From NCBI GenBank assembly GCA_900543845.1, contig UQTD01000043.1:1-17487 (forward strand): 17,487 bases of DNA, given 5' to 3'. The notes beneath the pieces were generated by a model. The model was not told the origin of the DNA. It worked only from the letters and a program-made list of their open reading frames with translations, and ran no database searches. The first letter of the stretch is position 1. The number at the start of each line of letters is the position of its first letter. The DNA is from an uncultured Collinsella sp. Lineage in GTDB: Bacteria; Actinomycetota; Coriobacteriia; Coriobacteriales; Coriobacteriaceae. Below are positions 1 to 6,690 of this stretch, in pieces. The position numbers and the translations under genes are program-made.

Positions 1-23
1 TTGATTCAAACCTGCCAAAAGGT

Positions 24-180
24 AGTCGTTGGGGACGTTCTTAAATGACTAGTCGAAAGGGACACTCTTGCCGGCACTTGGGGACAGTCCCTGAGTGCCG
101 GCAGATTGGGACACTCCTTTGCAAGATGGCGCTGAAGACTGTCCCCGACGACTAGTCATTTAAGAACATCCCCAATGACT
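24..180. repeat. Large nested palindromic repeat upstream of tgt
   Basis: The arms 24-55 and 149-180 are inverted copies that match at 30 of 32 positions; each contains GACTAGTC and TTCTTAAATGACT. Inside is a second hairpin with perfect 10-bp arms TGCCGGCACT (69-78) and AGTGCCGGCA (94-103). The sequence GGGACACTC occurs at both 60-68 and 108-116, and GGGGAC/GTCCCC motifs recur throughout. There is no T tract, so this is not a simple intrinsic terminator. The central part (70-120) closely matches the sequence at 13202-13250, so it belongs to a repeat family with at least one other member in this window. Its shape resembles REP/REPIN-type non-autonomous elements; that is inference, since no RAYT transposase gene is in the window. 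Confidence 0.85.
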
Positions 181-233
181 ATGACCCCTTTGCGCCAGTT
201 TCTGTCGAGTCGGTGCTTCTTGCGGGTTGCCCG

Positions 234-239
234 TATAAT
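234..239 (+). promoter_or_regulatory. tgt promoter, consensus -10
   Basis: A perfect TATAAT lies 37 bases upstream of the tgt start codon, just after the repeat. No good -35 hexamer is seen 16-18 bases upstream (the region reads TCGGTGC). The predicted transcript would start near 246 and have a leader of about 30 bases carrying AAGGAG at 262-267. Confidence 0.6.
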
Positions 240-276
240 GGTCTGCGTATGAACCGCAATCAAGGAGTTCCAGTTT

Positions 277-1416
277 ATGGACCAGAATCTCTTTAAATTC
301 GACCTAATCGCCGAGGATCCGACGACGCACGCGCGCGCCGGCGTGCTGCATACCCCGCACGGCGACATCGAGACACCGATCTTTATGCCTGTGGGCACTA
401 AGGCAAACGTCAAGGGCATCCCCACCGAGACCGTTAAGCAGCTCGGTGCGCAGATCGTGCTCGCCAACACCTACCACCTGTCCATGCGTCCCGGCGAGGA
501 CACCATCGCCGAGCTGGGCGGACTGCACAAGTTTATGAACTGGCACGGCCCCATTCTTACCGACTCGGGCGGCTTCCAGGTGTTCAGCCACAACGACGCC
601 GTCAAGCTCACCGACGAGGGCGTGCGCTTTATCGTCAACGATTACGACGGCCGCCACGTGTTCTGGACGCCCGAGGACAACATGGAAATTGCCATGAAGC
701 TCGGCTCCGACATCTGCATGCAGCTCGATCAGTGCCCCGGCTATCCCGCCACGCGCGCCTACGTCGAGCGCGCCGTGGAGCTGTCGAGCATGTGGGCCGA
801 GCGCTGCTACAAGGCTCACACCCGTGATGACCAGGCGCTCTTTGGCATCGTCCAGGGTGGCATGCATCTGGACCTGCGCCTGCGCTCGCTGCGCCACCTG
901 GAGGAGTGCGGCGACTTCCCGGGCTACGGCATCGGCGGCTACTCGGTGGGCGAGGACCACGAGACCATGTTCGAGACGCTGGCGCCGCTGGTTTCCGAGT
1001 ACATGCCTAAGCACAAGCCGCGCTACCTCATGGGCGTCGGCAATCCTACCACGCTCGTGCGCGGCGTTGGCGTGGGCATCGACATGTTCGACTGCGTGCT
1101 GCCGACGCGCACCGGCCGCATGGGTACGGCGTTCTCCAGTGAGGGTCGCCTTAACTTCCGCAACGCGCGCTTTGCGCACGACGACGGCCCCATCGACCCC
1201 ACCTGCACCTGCCCGGTGTGCACGGGCGGCTACAGCCGCGCGCTCATCCGCCACATGGTCACGCAGAAGGAGATGCTCGGCGGTATTCTGCTGTCGATGC
1301 ACAATATCTACTACCTGCTCAACCTTATGCAGCGTGCCCGCCAGGCCATTATTGAGGGCCGCTACGGTGCGTTCGTGAGCGACTGGATGAACAGCCCTGC
1401 GGCGGTGGATTACTAA
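277..1416 (+). CDS. tgt: Queuine/preQ1 tRNA-guanine transglycosylase
   Basis: This enzyme swaps guanine 34 of GUN-anticodon tRNAs (Asp, Asn, His, Tyr) for the queuosine precursor preQ1 in the cytoplasm. The 379-residue length is normal for bacterial Tgt. The DSGGFQ motif (D96 general acid/base) is present, as is the GIDMFDCVLPTR active-site block, whose DMFDC aspartates lie at 269 and 272 and supply the nucleophile. The structural zinc site is C310-x-C312-x2-C315 followed by H342. The ATG at 277 is chosen because AAGGAG ends 9 bases upstream and a consensus -10 precedes it. No queA, queuosine biosynthesis or yajC gene is adjacent, so the gene stands alone. The next co-directional gene is 234 bases downstream behind a terminator-like hairpin. 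Confidence 0.97.
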   Translation: MDQNLFKFDLIAEDPTTHARAGVLHTPHGDIETPIFMPVGTKANVKGIPTETVKQLGAQIVLANTYHLSMRPGEDTIAELGGLHKFMNWHGPILTDSGGFQVFSHNDAVKLTDEGVRFIVNDYDGRHVFWTPEDNMEIAMKLGSDICMQLDQCPGYPATRAYVERAVELSSMWAERCYKAHTRDDQALFGIVQGGMHLDLRLRSLRHLEECGDFPGYGIGGYSVGEDHETMFETLAPLVSEYMPKHKPRYLMGVGNPTTLVRGVGVGIDMFDCVLPTRTGRMGTAFSSEGRLNFRNARFAHDDGPIDPTCTCPVCTGGYSRALIRHMVTQKEMLGGILLSMHNIYYLLNLMQRARQAIIEGRYGAFVSDWMNSPAAVDY

Positions 1417-1480
1417 GAGCGGCGTGGGCGCTTGCGGGGGCGTTCGCGCGGTGTCGAGATCGTGTGCCAATCGACCGCGC

Positions 1481-1520
1481 GCAACCGGCGCCGGGCATCG
1501 CATGCGCCGGCATCGGTTGC
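1481..1520. other. Imperfect inverted repeat in the tgt-LOG intergenic region
   Basis: GCAACC with GGCGC (1481-1491) pairs with GCGCC and GGTTGC (1504-1520), leaving a six-base bulge on the right side. It lies 65 bases after the tgt stop and has no following T run. It may stabilise the tgt mRNA 3' end or may be incidental. Confidence 0.4.
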
Positions 1521-1587
1521 CCGACCGCTGACCGATAGCTTGCAAGCGCTTGATGCATCGTGGGTACCATACCGAATAGTTGATGTT

Positions 1588-1634
1588 CGGGCGGGTGTTT
1601 GGCGCATGGCGTCGACCCCGCCCGTTTTCTTTTT
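1588..1634 (+). terminator. Terminator-like hairpin directly upstream of the LOG gene
   Basis: CGGGCGGG (1588-1595) pairs with CCCGCCCG (1617-1624) and is followed by TTTTCTTTTT (1625-1634). It sits 170 bases after the tgt stop and ends only 6 bases before the AGGAG ribosome binding site of the next gene. It could end tgt transcripts, or act as an attenuator in the leader of the LOG gene. The 21-base loop is longer than usual. Confidence 0.55.
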
Positions 1635-1650
1635 CTCGATAGGAGTACCC

Positions 1651-2409
1651 ATGATTAAGAACGAGAATGCCGAGGGCGAGCCTGCCTACGACGAGACGTA
1701 CCGCCGCGGTCCCGTGGTCATGCGCGGCCCCATGATTCCTAAGGACAACACCTACGCCAACCTGCTGGCGCCCGAGGACTCGACCGACTGGCTGCATGCC
1801 GATCCGTGGCGCGTGCTGCGCATTCAGGCAGAGTTTGTCGATGGCTTTGGCGCGCTGGCCGAGCTTGGACCTGCGGTGACCATCTTCGGTAGCGCCCGCA
1901 CGCCCAAAACCGATCCGCTCTACAAGGCGGCGCGCACGGTCGGGCGTAAGATTGCCCAACGCGGCGTGGCGGTTATCACCGGTGGCGGCCCCGGCATCAT
2001 GGAAGCGGCCAACAGGGGAGCGGCGAGCGTCAACGGCAAGTCGGTCGGCTTGGGTATCGAGCTTCCGCACGAGCACGGGCTCAACAAATATGTGAACCTC
2101 GGTATGGACTTCCGCTACTTCTTGGTGCGCAAGACCATGTTCGTCAAATACAGCTCGGGTGCCATCGTGTTTCCCGGAGGTTTTGGCACGCTCGACGAGA
2201 TGTTCGAGGTGCTCACGCTGGTACAGACGCACAAGGTCAAGCGCATGCCGCTTGTGCTGGTAGGCAGCGAGTACTGGCGGGGCCTATTCGACTGGCTCAA
2301 CGGCCCGGTGATGGATGCCGGTATGATCAGCCCGCTCGATCCCGAGCTCGTACACATCACCGACGACCTCAACGAAGCCGTCGACATTGCCCTGAGTGGG
2401 CTGATGTAG
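1651..2409 (+). CDS. LOG-family nucleoside 5'-monophosphate phosphoribohydrolase (TIGR00730-type)
   Basis: This 252-residue protein has the LOG (formerly 'lysine decarboxylase') Rossmann fold. Family members hydrolyse the N-glycosidic bond of purine or cytokinin-type nucleoside 5'-monophosphates; the bacterial substrate is often unknown. Diagnostic blocks are GGGPGIMEAANRG (111-123) and PGGFGTLDE (175-183), the latter with the catalytic glutamate. FRYFLVRK lies between them. The reading frame is open further upstream, to 1432, but the ATG at 1651 is preferred: AGGAG lies at 1641-1645, and the upstream part is a translated hairpin region with no family similarity. About 60 residues precede the conserved fold, so this is a somewhat N-extended member. 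Nothing nearby indicates a pathway. Confidence 0.9.
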   Translation: MIKNENAEGEPAYDETYRRGPVVMRGPMIPKDNTYANLLAPEDSTDWLHADPWRVLRIQAEFVDGFGALAELGPAVTIFGSARTPKTDPLYKAARTVGRKIAQRGVAVITGGGPGIMEAANRGAASVNGKSVGLGIELPHEHGLNKYVNLGMDFRYFLVRKTMFVKYSSGAIVFPGGFGTLDEMFEVLTLVQTHKVKRMPLVLVGSEYWRGLFDWLNGPVMDAGMISPLDPELVHITDDLNEAVDIALSGLM

Positions 2410-2442
2410 GGCGAGCGTGCCTGTTGTTGTAGTAATGAGAAC

Positions 2443-2492
2443 GGCAGATTGATGCTATTTAACATCAGTCTGCCATCTATACTGGGTATACT
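2443..2492. promoter_or_regulatory. Toxin-antitoxin promoter/operator region
   Basis: GGCAGATTGATG (2443-2454) and CATCAGTCTGCC (2463-2474) form an 11-of-12 inverted repeat with an 8-base loop. It is followed by TATAC-TGG-GTATA (2478-2490), a second palindrome that contains two overlapping -10-like TATACT hexamers (2478 and 2487). RelB/DinJ-type antitoxins bind palindromes at their own promoter, so this block is the likely autoregulatory site. No strong -35 could be assigned. Confidence 0.55.
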
Positions 2493-2523
2493 GATGCAAA
2501 AGACGAGGGCGAGGAGGTCGCGT

Positions 2524-2823
2524 ATGTCTACTGCAACGGTTAAGCCTACGACGGTTCGCATCGAAGAAGGGCTCAAGGAACAGGCGACTGAGTTCTTGGA
2601 TACGGTTGGCCTGAGTCTCAATTCGTATCTCAACCTTGCTGTTCGACAGCTGGTAAATCAACGAAAGATTCCTTTTGAGATCGTAGGAAGGGCGGAGGTG
2701 CCCAACGAGGCGACGAGACGCGCCATGGTGATTGCCGAGGCTCATGAGTTGGGGATTCTGCCAGACGACAGCCCGTCATTCAATAACGCTGATGAGCTCA
2801 TATCATTCCTCGATGAGGACTAG
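2524..2823 (+). CDS. dinJ: RelB/DinJ-family antitoxin
   Basis: The product is a 99-residue DinJ/RelB-type antitoxin. It begins with a short ribbon-helix-helix segment (TVRIEEGLKEQATEFLDTVGLSLNSYLNLAVRQLV), in which TVRIEE is the DNA-contacting strand. An acidic, probably flexible C-terminal half (PDDSPSFNNADELISFLDED) would wrap and neutralise the toxin. The frame is open upstream to 2449, but the ATG at 2524 is chosen because AGGAGG sits at 2512-2517; the upstream extension would be translated operator DNA. The stop lies two bases before the toxin start, the usual coupled arrangement. The gene looks intact. Confidence 0.88.
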   Translation: MSTATVKPTTVRIEEGLKEQATEFLDTVGLSLNSYLNLAVRQLVNQRKIPFEIVGRAEVPNEATRRAMVIAEAHELGILPDDSPSFNNADELISFLDED

Positions 2824-2825
2824 CG

Positions 2826-3134
2826 ATGTTCGAGATTAAAGTCGAGGCTCAGTTTAAGGCGGATTACAAACGGACGATGCGCATCCATCCGCAACTAAAA
2901 ACCGAGTTTAAGGCGGCAGTCGCAGAGCTTGCAGCTCACGGCTCGCTTCCCGCGGAATATGGCGCCCATGAGCTTTCAAACCCGGGCGGAAACTATAACG
3001 GCCACATCGATTTCCACCTATCCGATGGCTTGGTCGATGTGGTCGTTCTCTACTTGCCGCATAAGACTAATCCTGTGATCCGGCTGGTCAGAATGGGCTC
3101 GCATGAGGAGCTGTTCCAGGGTCCGCTGGGCTGA
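2826..3134 (+). CDS. yafQ: YafQ-family mRNA interferase toxin
   Basis: This 102-residue RelE-superfamily protein resembles YafQ, which cleaves mRNA in the ribosomal A site. Alignment by eye to E. coli YafQ places its functional residues here: H48 (HEL), D62 and H64 (IDFH), D67, and the C-terminal GSHEELF block with H93 and F97. All are retained, so the toxin is probably active. The loop between H48 and D62 (SNPGGNYNGH) is slightly longer than in E. coli. It starts 2 bases after the antitoxin stop, and translation is probably coupled. Downstream lies a hairpin repeat and then a convergent gene. Confidence 0.88.
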   Translation: MFEIKVEAQFKADYKRTMRIHPQLKTEFKAAVAELAAHGSLPAEYGAHELSNPGGNYNGHIDFHLSDGLVDVVVLYLPHKTNPVIRLVRMGSHEELFQGPLG

Positions 3135-3147
3135 TCGCCGATTTCTA

Positions 3148-3214
3148 AGTTGCGGTGGAATAGGGATTGATTTGCGGCTGATAAGCCAAAAACAGTCCCT
3201 ATTTCACCGCAACT
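3148..3214. repeat. Compound hairpin repeat, copy 1
   Basis: The outer arms 3148-3166 and 3196-3214 pair over 19 bp with one mismatch, which is a G-U pair in a plus-strand transcript. They start with AGTTGCGGTGGAATAG and end with CTATTTCACCGCAACT. An inner hairpin GGCT-GATA-AGCC lies at 3176-3187. It sits between the convergent yafQ-like and degV-like genes. Neither side has a U run, so a standard bidirectional terminator is not supported. Copy 2 is at 6421-6487. Confidence 0.85.
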
Positions 3215-3227
3215 GATGTGGGCGTCC

Positions 3228-4088
3228 CTAGCGAGTTGGCTGGTAGCGGGGGCAGTAGCTGATGGCGATGGCGTCGACGCCTACGTGGGTTGCGATGGTG
3301 CAGCCGATGGGGCCGGTGCCGGCGTCTACGTAGTCCTGGCCTGCGAGCGCTTGGTTGACGAGCTCCTGCTCCTCGGCGGCGCCGGTTGTGAGCACGCGCA
3401 CGCTTGAACCCGGGTGTTCTGCCAAAAATGCGAGGCAAACGGCCATGGTGTTGGCGACGATGCGCTTGGCGCCGCGGCCCTTTTTGATGGCCTTGATCTC
3501 GCCCGATTTCCACTCCGGCGAAACGGCCAGGCGGATGTTGAGCATCTGCGTCAGCTGGCCAGCGAGCTTGGGCGCGCGGCCGTTCTTGACCAGGTTCTCG
3601 AGCGTTCGGGGAATCAGCAGCAGGTGGGCGTCGGGCAGCGTCGCGCGGATCTGCGCCTCGGTCTCGTCCAGGCTGCGGCCGTCCTCGCGCATGGCGAGCG
3701 CGTACTCCACCAGCAGGCCCTCGGCGCCCGAGCCGGTGCGCGAATCGATGCAGCGCACGTCGAGCTCGTGGGTATCGGCAACCTGGCACGCGTTGGCGTA
3801 GCAGGCAGACCACTCACTGCACAGCGAGATAAAGATGGCGCTGTCGTGGCCGTCGGCGCGCACGCGATCGAAGAGCTCCTTGAACTCACCGGCGCTCGGC
3901 TGCGAGGTGTGCGGTAGCTGCTCGGAGCCTGCCATGCGGGCGACGTACTCCTCGGCGGTGATCTGCACCTGGTCGAGCAGGTCCTCGCCTTCGATAATCA
4001 CATGCAGCGGAATCACGTAAATGCCGAGCTCTTGGGCGCGGGTGGGGGAGATGTCCGACGTGGAGTCGGTTATGATGGCAAAAGACAT
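3228..4088 (-). CDS. DegV/FakB-family fatty-acid-binding protein
   Basis: This 286-residue DegV-fold protein would bind one fatty acid in its core. The best-known members (FakB) present exogenous fatty acids to the kinase FakA. The N-terminal ITDSTSDI strand, the TSQPS lipid-carboxylate loop (T61, S62) and the C-terminal GPIGCTIATHVGVDA block are visible. The second binding loop, usually SSxLSGTYQSA, reads CSEWSACYANA at 89-99: S93 is kept, but the Gly-Thr pair is Ala-Cys. The start at 4088 (MSFAII) is preferred over an upstream start at 4145, because AAAGGTG lies about 7 bases before it and the fold begins there. No fakA is nearby. It is divergent from the HAD gene. Confidence 0.88.
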   Translation of the reverse strand: MSFAIITDSTSDISPTRAQELGIYVIPLHVIIEGEDLLDQVQITAEEYVARMAGSEQLPHTSQPSAGEFKELFDRVRADGHDSAIFISLCSEWSACYANACQVADTHELDVRCIDSRTGSGAEGLLVEYALAMREDGRSLDETEAQIRATLPDAHLLLIPRTLENLVKNGRAPKLAGQLTQMLNIRLAVSPEWKSGEIKAIKKGRGAKRIVANTMAVCLAFLAEHPGSSVRVLTTGAAEEQELVNQALAGQDYVDAGTGPIGCTIATHVGVDAIAISYCPRYQPTR

Positions 4089-4180
4089 AATTGCACCTTT
4101 CGTTGGGGCGTTTGCGCGCCGCCTTCTGAGAGCAAAGTGCGACAAGTATAGTAGAGTCGTTCCACATTGCCAGCTTTAAT

Positions 4181-4196
4181 TGTTGAATAGTCAACA
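4181..4196. promoter_or_regulatory. Palindrome in the degV-HAD divergent intergenic region
   Basis: TGTTGA-ATAG-TCAACA is a perfect 6-bp inverted repeat, 48 bases before the HAD start and 93 bases before the DegV start. Its size and position suit a regulator operator or a small RNA hairpin. A minus-strand TATACT at 4145-4150 could be the degV -10. No convincing plus-strand promoter was found. Confidence 0.4.
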
Positions 4197-4244
4197 GTTT
4201 GAAGTGTCGGTGTGGAAATCGCCAACTGGGGAAGAAGGATATCG

Positions 4245-4907
4245 ATGGCGGCATTACAGCTATGCGAGCGGCCGGTCGTGCTGTTTGATTTCGATGGCAC
4301 GGTGGCCGATACGGGCCGGGCGGTGATGACCTCGACGCGCAAGACGCTGGCTGCGCGCGGGTTTTCTGAGGCGCAGATGGGTGACCTGCGCCGCATGATC
4401 GGGCCGCCCCTGTGGAAGAGCTTCCACGACTTTTACGGCTTCTCGCGCGAGGAGTCGCTTGTGGTGGCCGACGAGTACCGTGCCTTTTTTGATGAGCTGG
4501 GACCGGAAGAGTACCCCGTGTTCGATGGAGTCCCCGAGCTGCTCGACAGCCTTGCCGCGCGGGGGCATCGCATGGCGGTCGCGACGTCTCGCATGGAGGC
4601 GAAGTGCATCGATATGGTGCATGAGCTGGGTCTTTCTCAGTTCGAAGCCGTGATTGGCATGAACCCGCCGCAAGGGCGCGAGACCAAGGCGGATTCGGTC
4701 CGCGATGCGCTGGCGGCCCTGGGCGCGACCGCGGACGATGCCGTGATGATCGGCGATCGCTTCAACGATGTGGAGGGTGCGCACGCGATGGGCGTGCCGT
4801 GTATCGGCATCTATTCGGGCGCGGCGTCGCCGGGCGAGCACGAGGCCGCGGAAGCCAATGCGGTGGTGCACTCGGTGGCCGAGCTTGCTAAACTTTTCGC
4901 AATATAA
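4245..4907 (+). CDS. HAD-superfamily phosphatase (phosphoglycolate phosphatase-like)
   Basis: This is a 220-residue cytoplasmic HAD phosphohydrolase with a C1-type helical cap. Motif I is DFDGT (nucleophile D15, acid/base D17), motif II is ATSR (113-116), the motif III lysine is K148 (TKAD) and motif IV is GDRFND (170-175), which binds Mg. The cap sequence RRMIGPPL matches the Gph/5'-nucleotidase branch; the true substrate cannot be read from sequence. A GTG at 4212 is in frame, but the ATG at 4245 is preferred because AAGGA lies 5 bases upstream. The dipeptidase gene follows 54 bases downstream on the same strand and may be cotranscribed. Confidence 0.88.
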   Translation: MAALQLCERPVVLFDFDGTVADTGRAVMTSTRKTLAARGFSEAQMGDLRRMIGPPLWKSFHDFYGFSREESLVVADEYRAFFDELGPEEYPVFDGVPELLDSLAARGHRMAVATSRMEAKCIDMVHELGLSQFEAVIGMNPPQGRETKADSVRDALAALGATADDAVMIGDRFNDVEGAHAMGVPCIGIYSGAASPGEHEAAEANAVVHSVAELAKLFAI

Positions 4908-4961
4908 GTATGTGATGTGAGGGGCGGGCACGCTCGCCGCTCATTGGTAAGGAGGTCCTCC

Positions 4962-6398
4962 ATGAATCAGGTGGAGCAGAACGTTACCGAGTATGTCGAC
5001 GAGGTCTGGGAGGATGTCGTCGCCGATATCGAGCAGCTGGTGAGTTATCCGTCCGTGGCAGTTTCCGCCGATGCGGAGCCCGGCGCGCCGTTTGGCCGCC
5101 CGGTCCGTGACGCGCTCGATTGCGCGCTCGGCATCGCGCAGAAGCTCGGCTACCGGACGAGCGACGACGAGGGCTATGTGGGCATTGCCGATATCCTTGG
5201 CCGCGGCGACAAGCAGCTTGCGACCATCTGCCATGTGGACGTGGTGCCCGCCGGCCCTGGTTGGAACACCGACCCGTTTGCGATGGAGCGTCGCGAGGGC
5301 TGGCTGCTCGGTCGCGGCGTGATCGACGACAAGGGTCCGGCGGTGCTGTCGCTCTACGCTGGCGCCTATCTGCTCAAGCACGGCATCGTGCCGCGCTATA
5401 CCTTCCGCGCGCTGCTGGGCTGCGATGAGGAAGTGGGCATGTCCGACGTTCACCATTATCTGGAGAACTATGCAAACCCCGACTTTCTGTTTACACCCGA
5501 TGCCGAGTTCCCGGTCTGCAATGCCGAGAAGGGCCAGTTTGGGGCGACGTTTGTGAGCTCCAAGATTGACGGCGGGCGCATTGTGTCGTGGAGCGGTGCC
5601 GAGGCGAGCAACGCCATTCCGTCGCAGTCTACCTGCGAGCTTGCGATTGCCGCCGATGAGCTGCCGGCGCCCGTTGAGAACGCCGACCGCCTGGAGATTA
5701 CGGCACTCGATAACGGGCATGCGCAGATTTTCGCCCACGGCATTGGCGGTCATGCCTCGATGCCTGAGGGAACGATCAATGCCGTCGGCCTGATCGTGAC
5801 GTACCTGCGCGAGGCCGAGGACGCGTTTGGTGCGCGCGACGAGCGCCTGCTGACGCCTGCCGAGCACGAGTTTGTCAAGTTTCTGGCCTTTGTGCATGCG
5901 GACGCCTATGGCCGCGGCCTGGGTATCGACGCGACGAGCCCCGCGTTTGGCCCGCTCACCTGCAACCCCGGCGTCATCCGCGTGGCGGATGGCCACATTG
6001 AGCAGGTCATCGACGTGCGTTTCCCCGACAGCACGAGCGCCGATACCATCTGCGAGCAGCTCGAGCCGCTCGTGGGCCGCTTTGGTGTGACGTATCGCGT
6101 GGGTCGTACCAAGGTGCCGTTCTCGGTCTCTGCTGACGATCCGGCCGTGAAGGCGCTGATTGACACTTATAACGAGTTTACGGGTAAGCACGCCGAGCCC
6201 TTCGCCATGGGCGGTGGCACGTACGCACGCAACTTTGCCCGCGCCGTCTCATTTGGCCCCGAGGAAACCGGCCTGGAGCTGCCCGCATGGGGCGGCCAGA
6301 TGCACGGCCCCAACGAGTGCGCCAACGAGGAACAGCTCAAGCAAGCGCTCAAGATCTATATCGTGGCAATCCTCCGTTTGAATGAATTAGAGCTTTAA
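4962..6398 (+). CDS. pepV: M20-family dipeptidase, PepV-like
   Basis: This 478-residue di-zinc aminopeptidase/dipeptidase resembles lactobacillar PepV, which hydrolyses a broad range of dipeptides in the cytoplasm. Metal and catalytic residues appear in family order: H91-x-D93 (HVDVVPAG), D122 (GVIDDKGP, bridging), E156-E157 (CDEEVG, with the general base), D180 (TPDAEFP) and H448 (MHGPNE). The lid domain lies between about 190 and 370. MGGGTYAR, near the C-terminus, is typical of PepV. The ATG at 4962 is chosen over an upstream in-frame start because a full AAGGAGGT lies 5 bases before it. The gene ends just before hairpin repeat copy 2. Confidence 0.92.
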   Translation: MNQVEQNVTEYVDEVWEDVVADIEQLVSYPSVAVSADAEPGAPFGRPVRDALDCALGIAQKLGYRTSDDEGYVGIADILGRGDKQLATICHVDVVPAGPGWNTDPFAMERREGWLLGRGVIDDKGPAVLSLYAGAYLLKHGIVPRYTFRALLGCDEEVGMSDVHHYLENYANPDFLFTPDAEFPVCNAEKGQFGATFVSSKIDGGRIVSWSGAEASNAIPSQSTCELAIAADELPAPVENADRLEITALDNGHAQIFAHGIGGHASMPEGTINAVGLIVTYLREAEDAFGARDERLLTPAEHEFVKFLAFVHADAYGRGLGIDATSPAFGPLTCNPGVIRVADGHIEQVIDVRFPDSTSADTICEQLEPLVGRFGVTYRVGRTKVPFSVSADDPAVKALIDTYNEFTGKHAEPFAMGGGTYARNFARAVSFGPEETGLELPAWGGQMHGPNECANEEQLKQALKIYIVAILRLNELEL

Positions 6399-6420
6399 GG
6401 TTTCGCGGTTTCCCAATCTA

Positions 6421-6487
6421 AGTTGCGGTGGAATAGTTCCTAGAATGGGCCATTTGATGGCCAAACAGGAACTATTTCACCGCAACT
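6421..6487. repeat. Compound hairpin repeat, copy 2
   Basis: The outer arms 6421-6441 and 6467-6487 pair over 21 bp with a single mismatch, at the same place as in copy 1. The first 16 bases of the arm (AGTTGCGGTGGAATAG) are identical to copy 1, but the next ones differ (TTCCT/AGGAA here, GGA/TCC there), and pairing is kept in both. An inner hairpin GGCCA-TTTGA-TGGCC lies at 6448-6462. It starts 23 bases after the pepV stop and is followed by TTGTTTTTATT, so this copy may also end pepV transcription. Confidence 0.87.
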
Positions 6488-6488
6488 T

Positions 6489-6690
6489 TGTTTTTATTGG
6501 TGTAAAAGGCGCGCCATGCTTGGGTGGGGATTGTTATTCGTTTGTAAAGCCGAGCCGCGCTTGCGGTAAGGGTCTATCAGATGCCTGTAAGAAACCGCAG
6601 TTGGCGCGGACGTTGCCCGGTCGGGGCCGTATCTTTCCAAACAGCAAAGCGGGCGGGGTGCCCGCGAGTCGCATGTATGAAAGGAAGATC
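6489..6690 (+). other. Leader region of the pst operon
   Basis: This 200-base stretch holds no gene. The open frame running through it is an upstream extension of pstS without a ribosome binding site. A small hairpin GCGGGC/GCCCGC (6649-6665) lies just upstream of the pstS ribosome binding site. No clear -35/-10 pair and no recognisable PhoB or PhoP box repeats were found, although phosphate control is expected for pst genes. Confidence 0.4.

Noticed and set aside
24..180. A CRISPR array, suggested by repeated GGGGAC motifs
   Set aside because: The repeats are inverted, unevenly spaced and of different lengths; there are no regular spacers and no cas genes.
304..2232. A 642-codon minus-strand open frame antisense to tgt and the LOG gene, and similar long minus-strand frames under pepV, pst and the ABC-F gene
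   Set aside because: They are Arg/His/Ala-rich mirror frames of GC-rich genes, have no family motifs, and lie opposite genes with clear catalytic motifs and ribosome binding sites.
3148..3214. A standard bidirectional terminator between the convergent yafQ-like and degV-like genes
   Set aside because: The stem is strong, but neither strand has a U run after it, and the same structure occurs after pepV where there is no convergent gene.
4949..4961. A self-sequestering ribosome binding site at pepV (AAGGAGGTCCTCC)
   Set aside because: GGAGG-T-CCTCC is a palindrome, but a one-base loop cannot form; the realistic hairpin is only about three pairs.
6445..6690. An N-terminal extension of PstS starting at 6445
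   Set aside because: It begins inside the hairpin repeat, has no ribosome binding site, and would put the signal peptide about 80 residues inside the protein.
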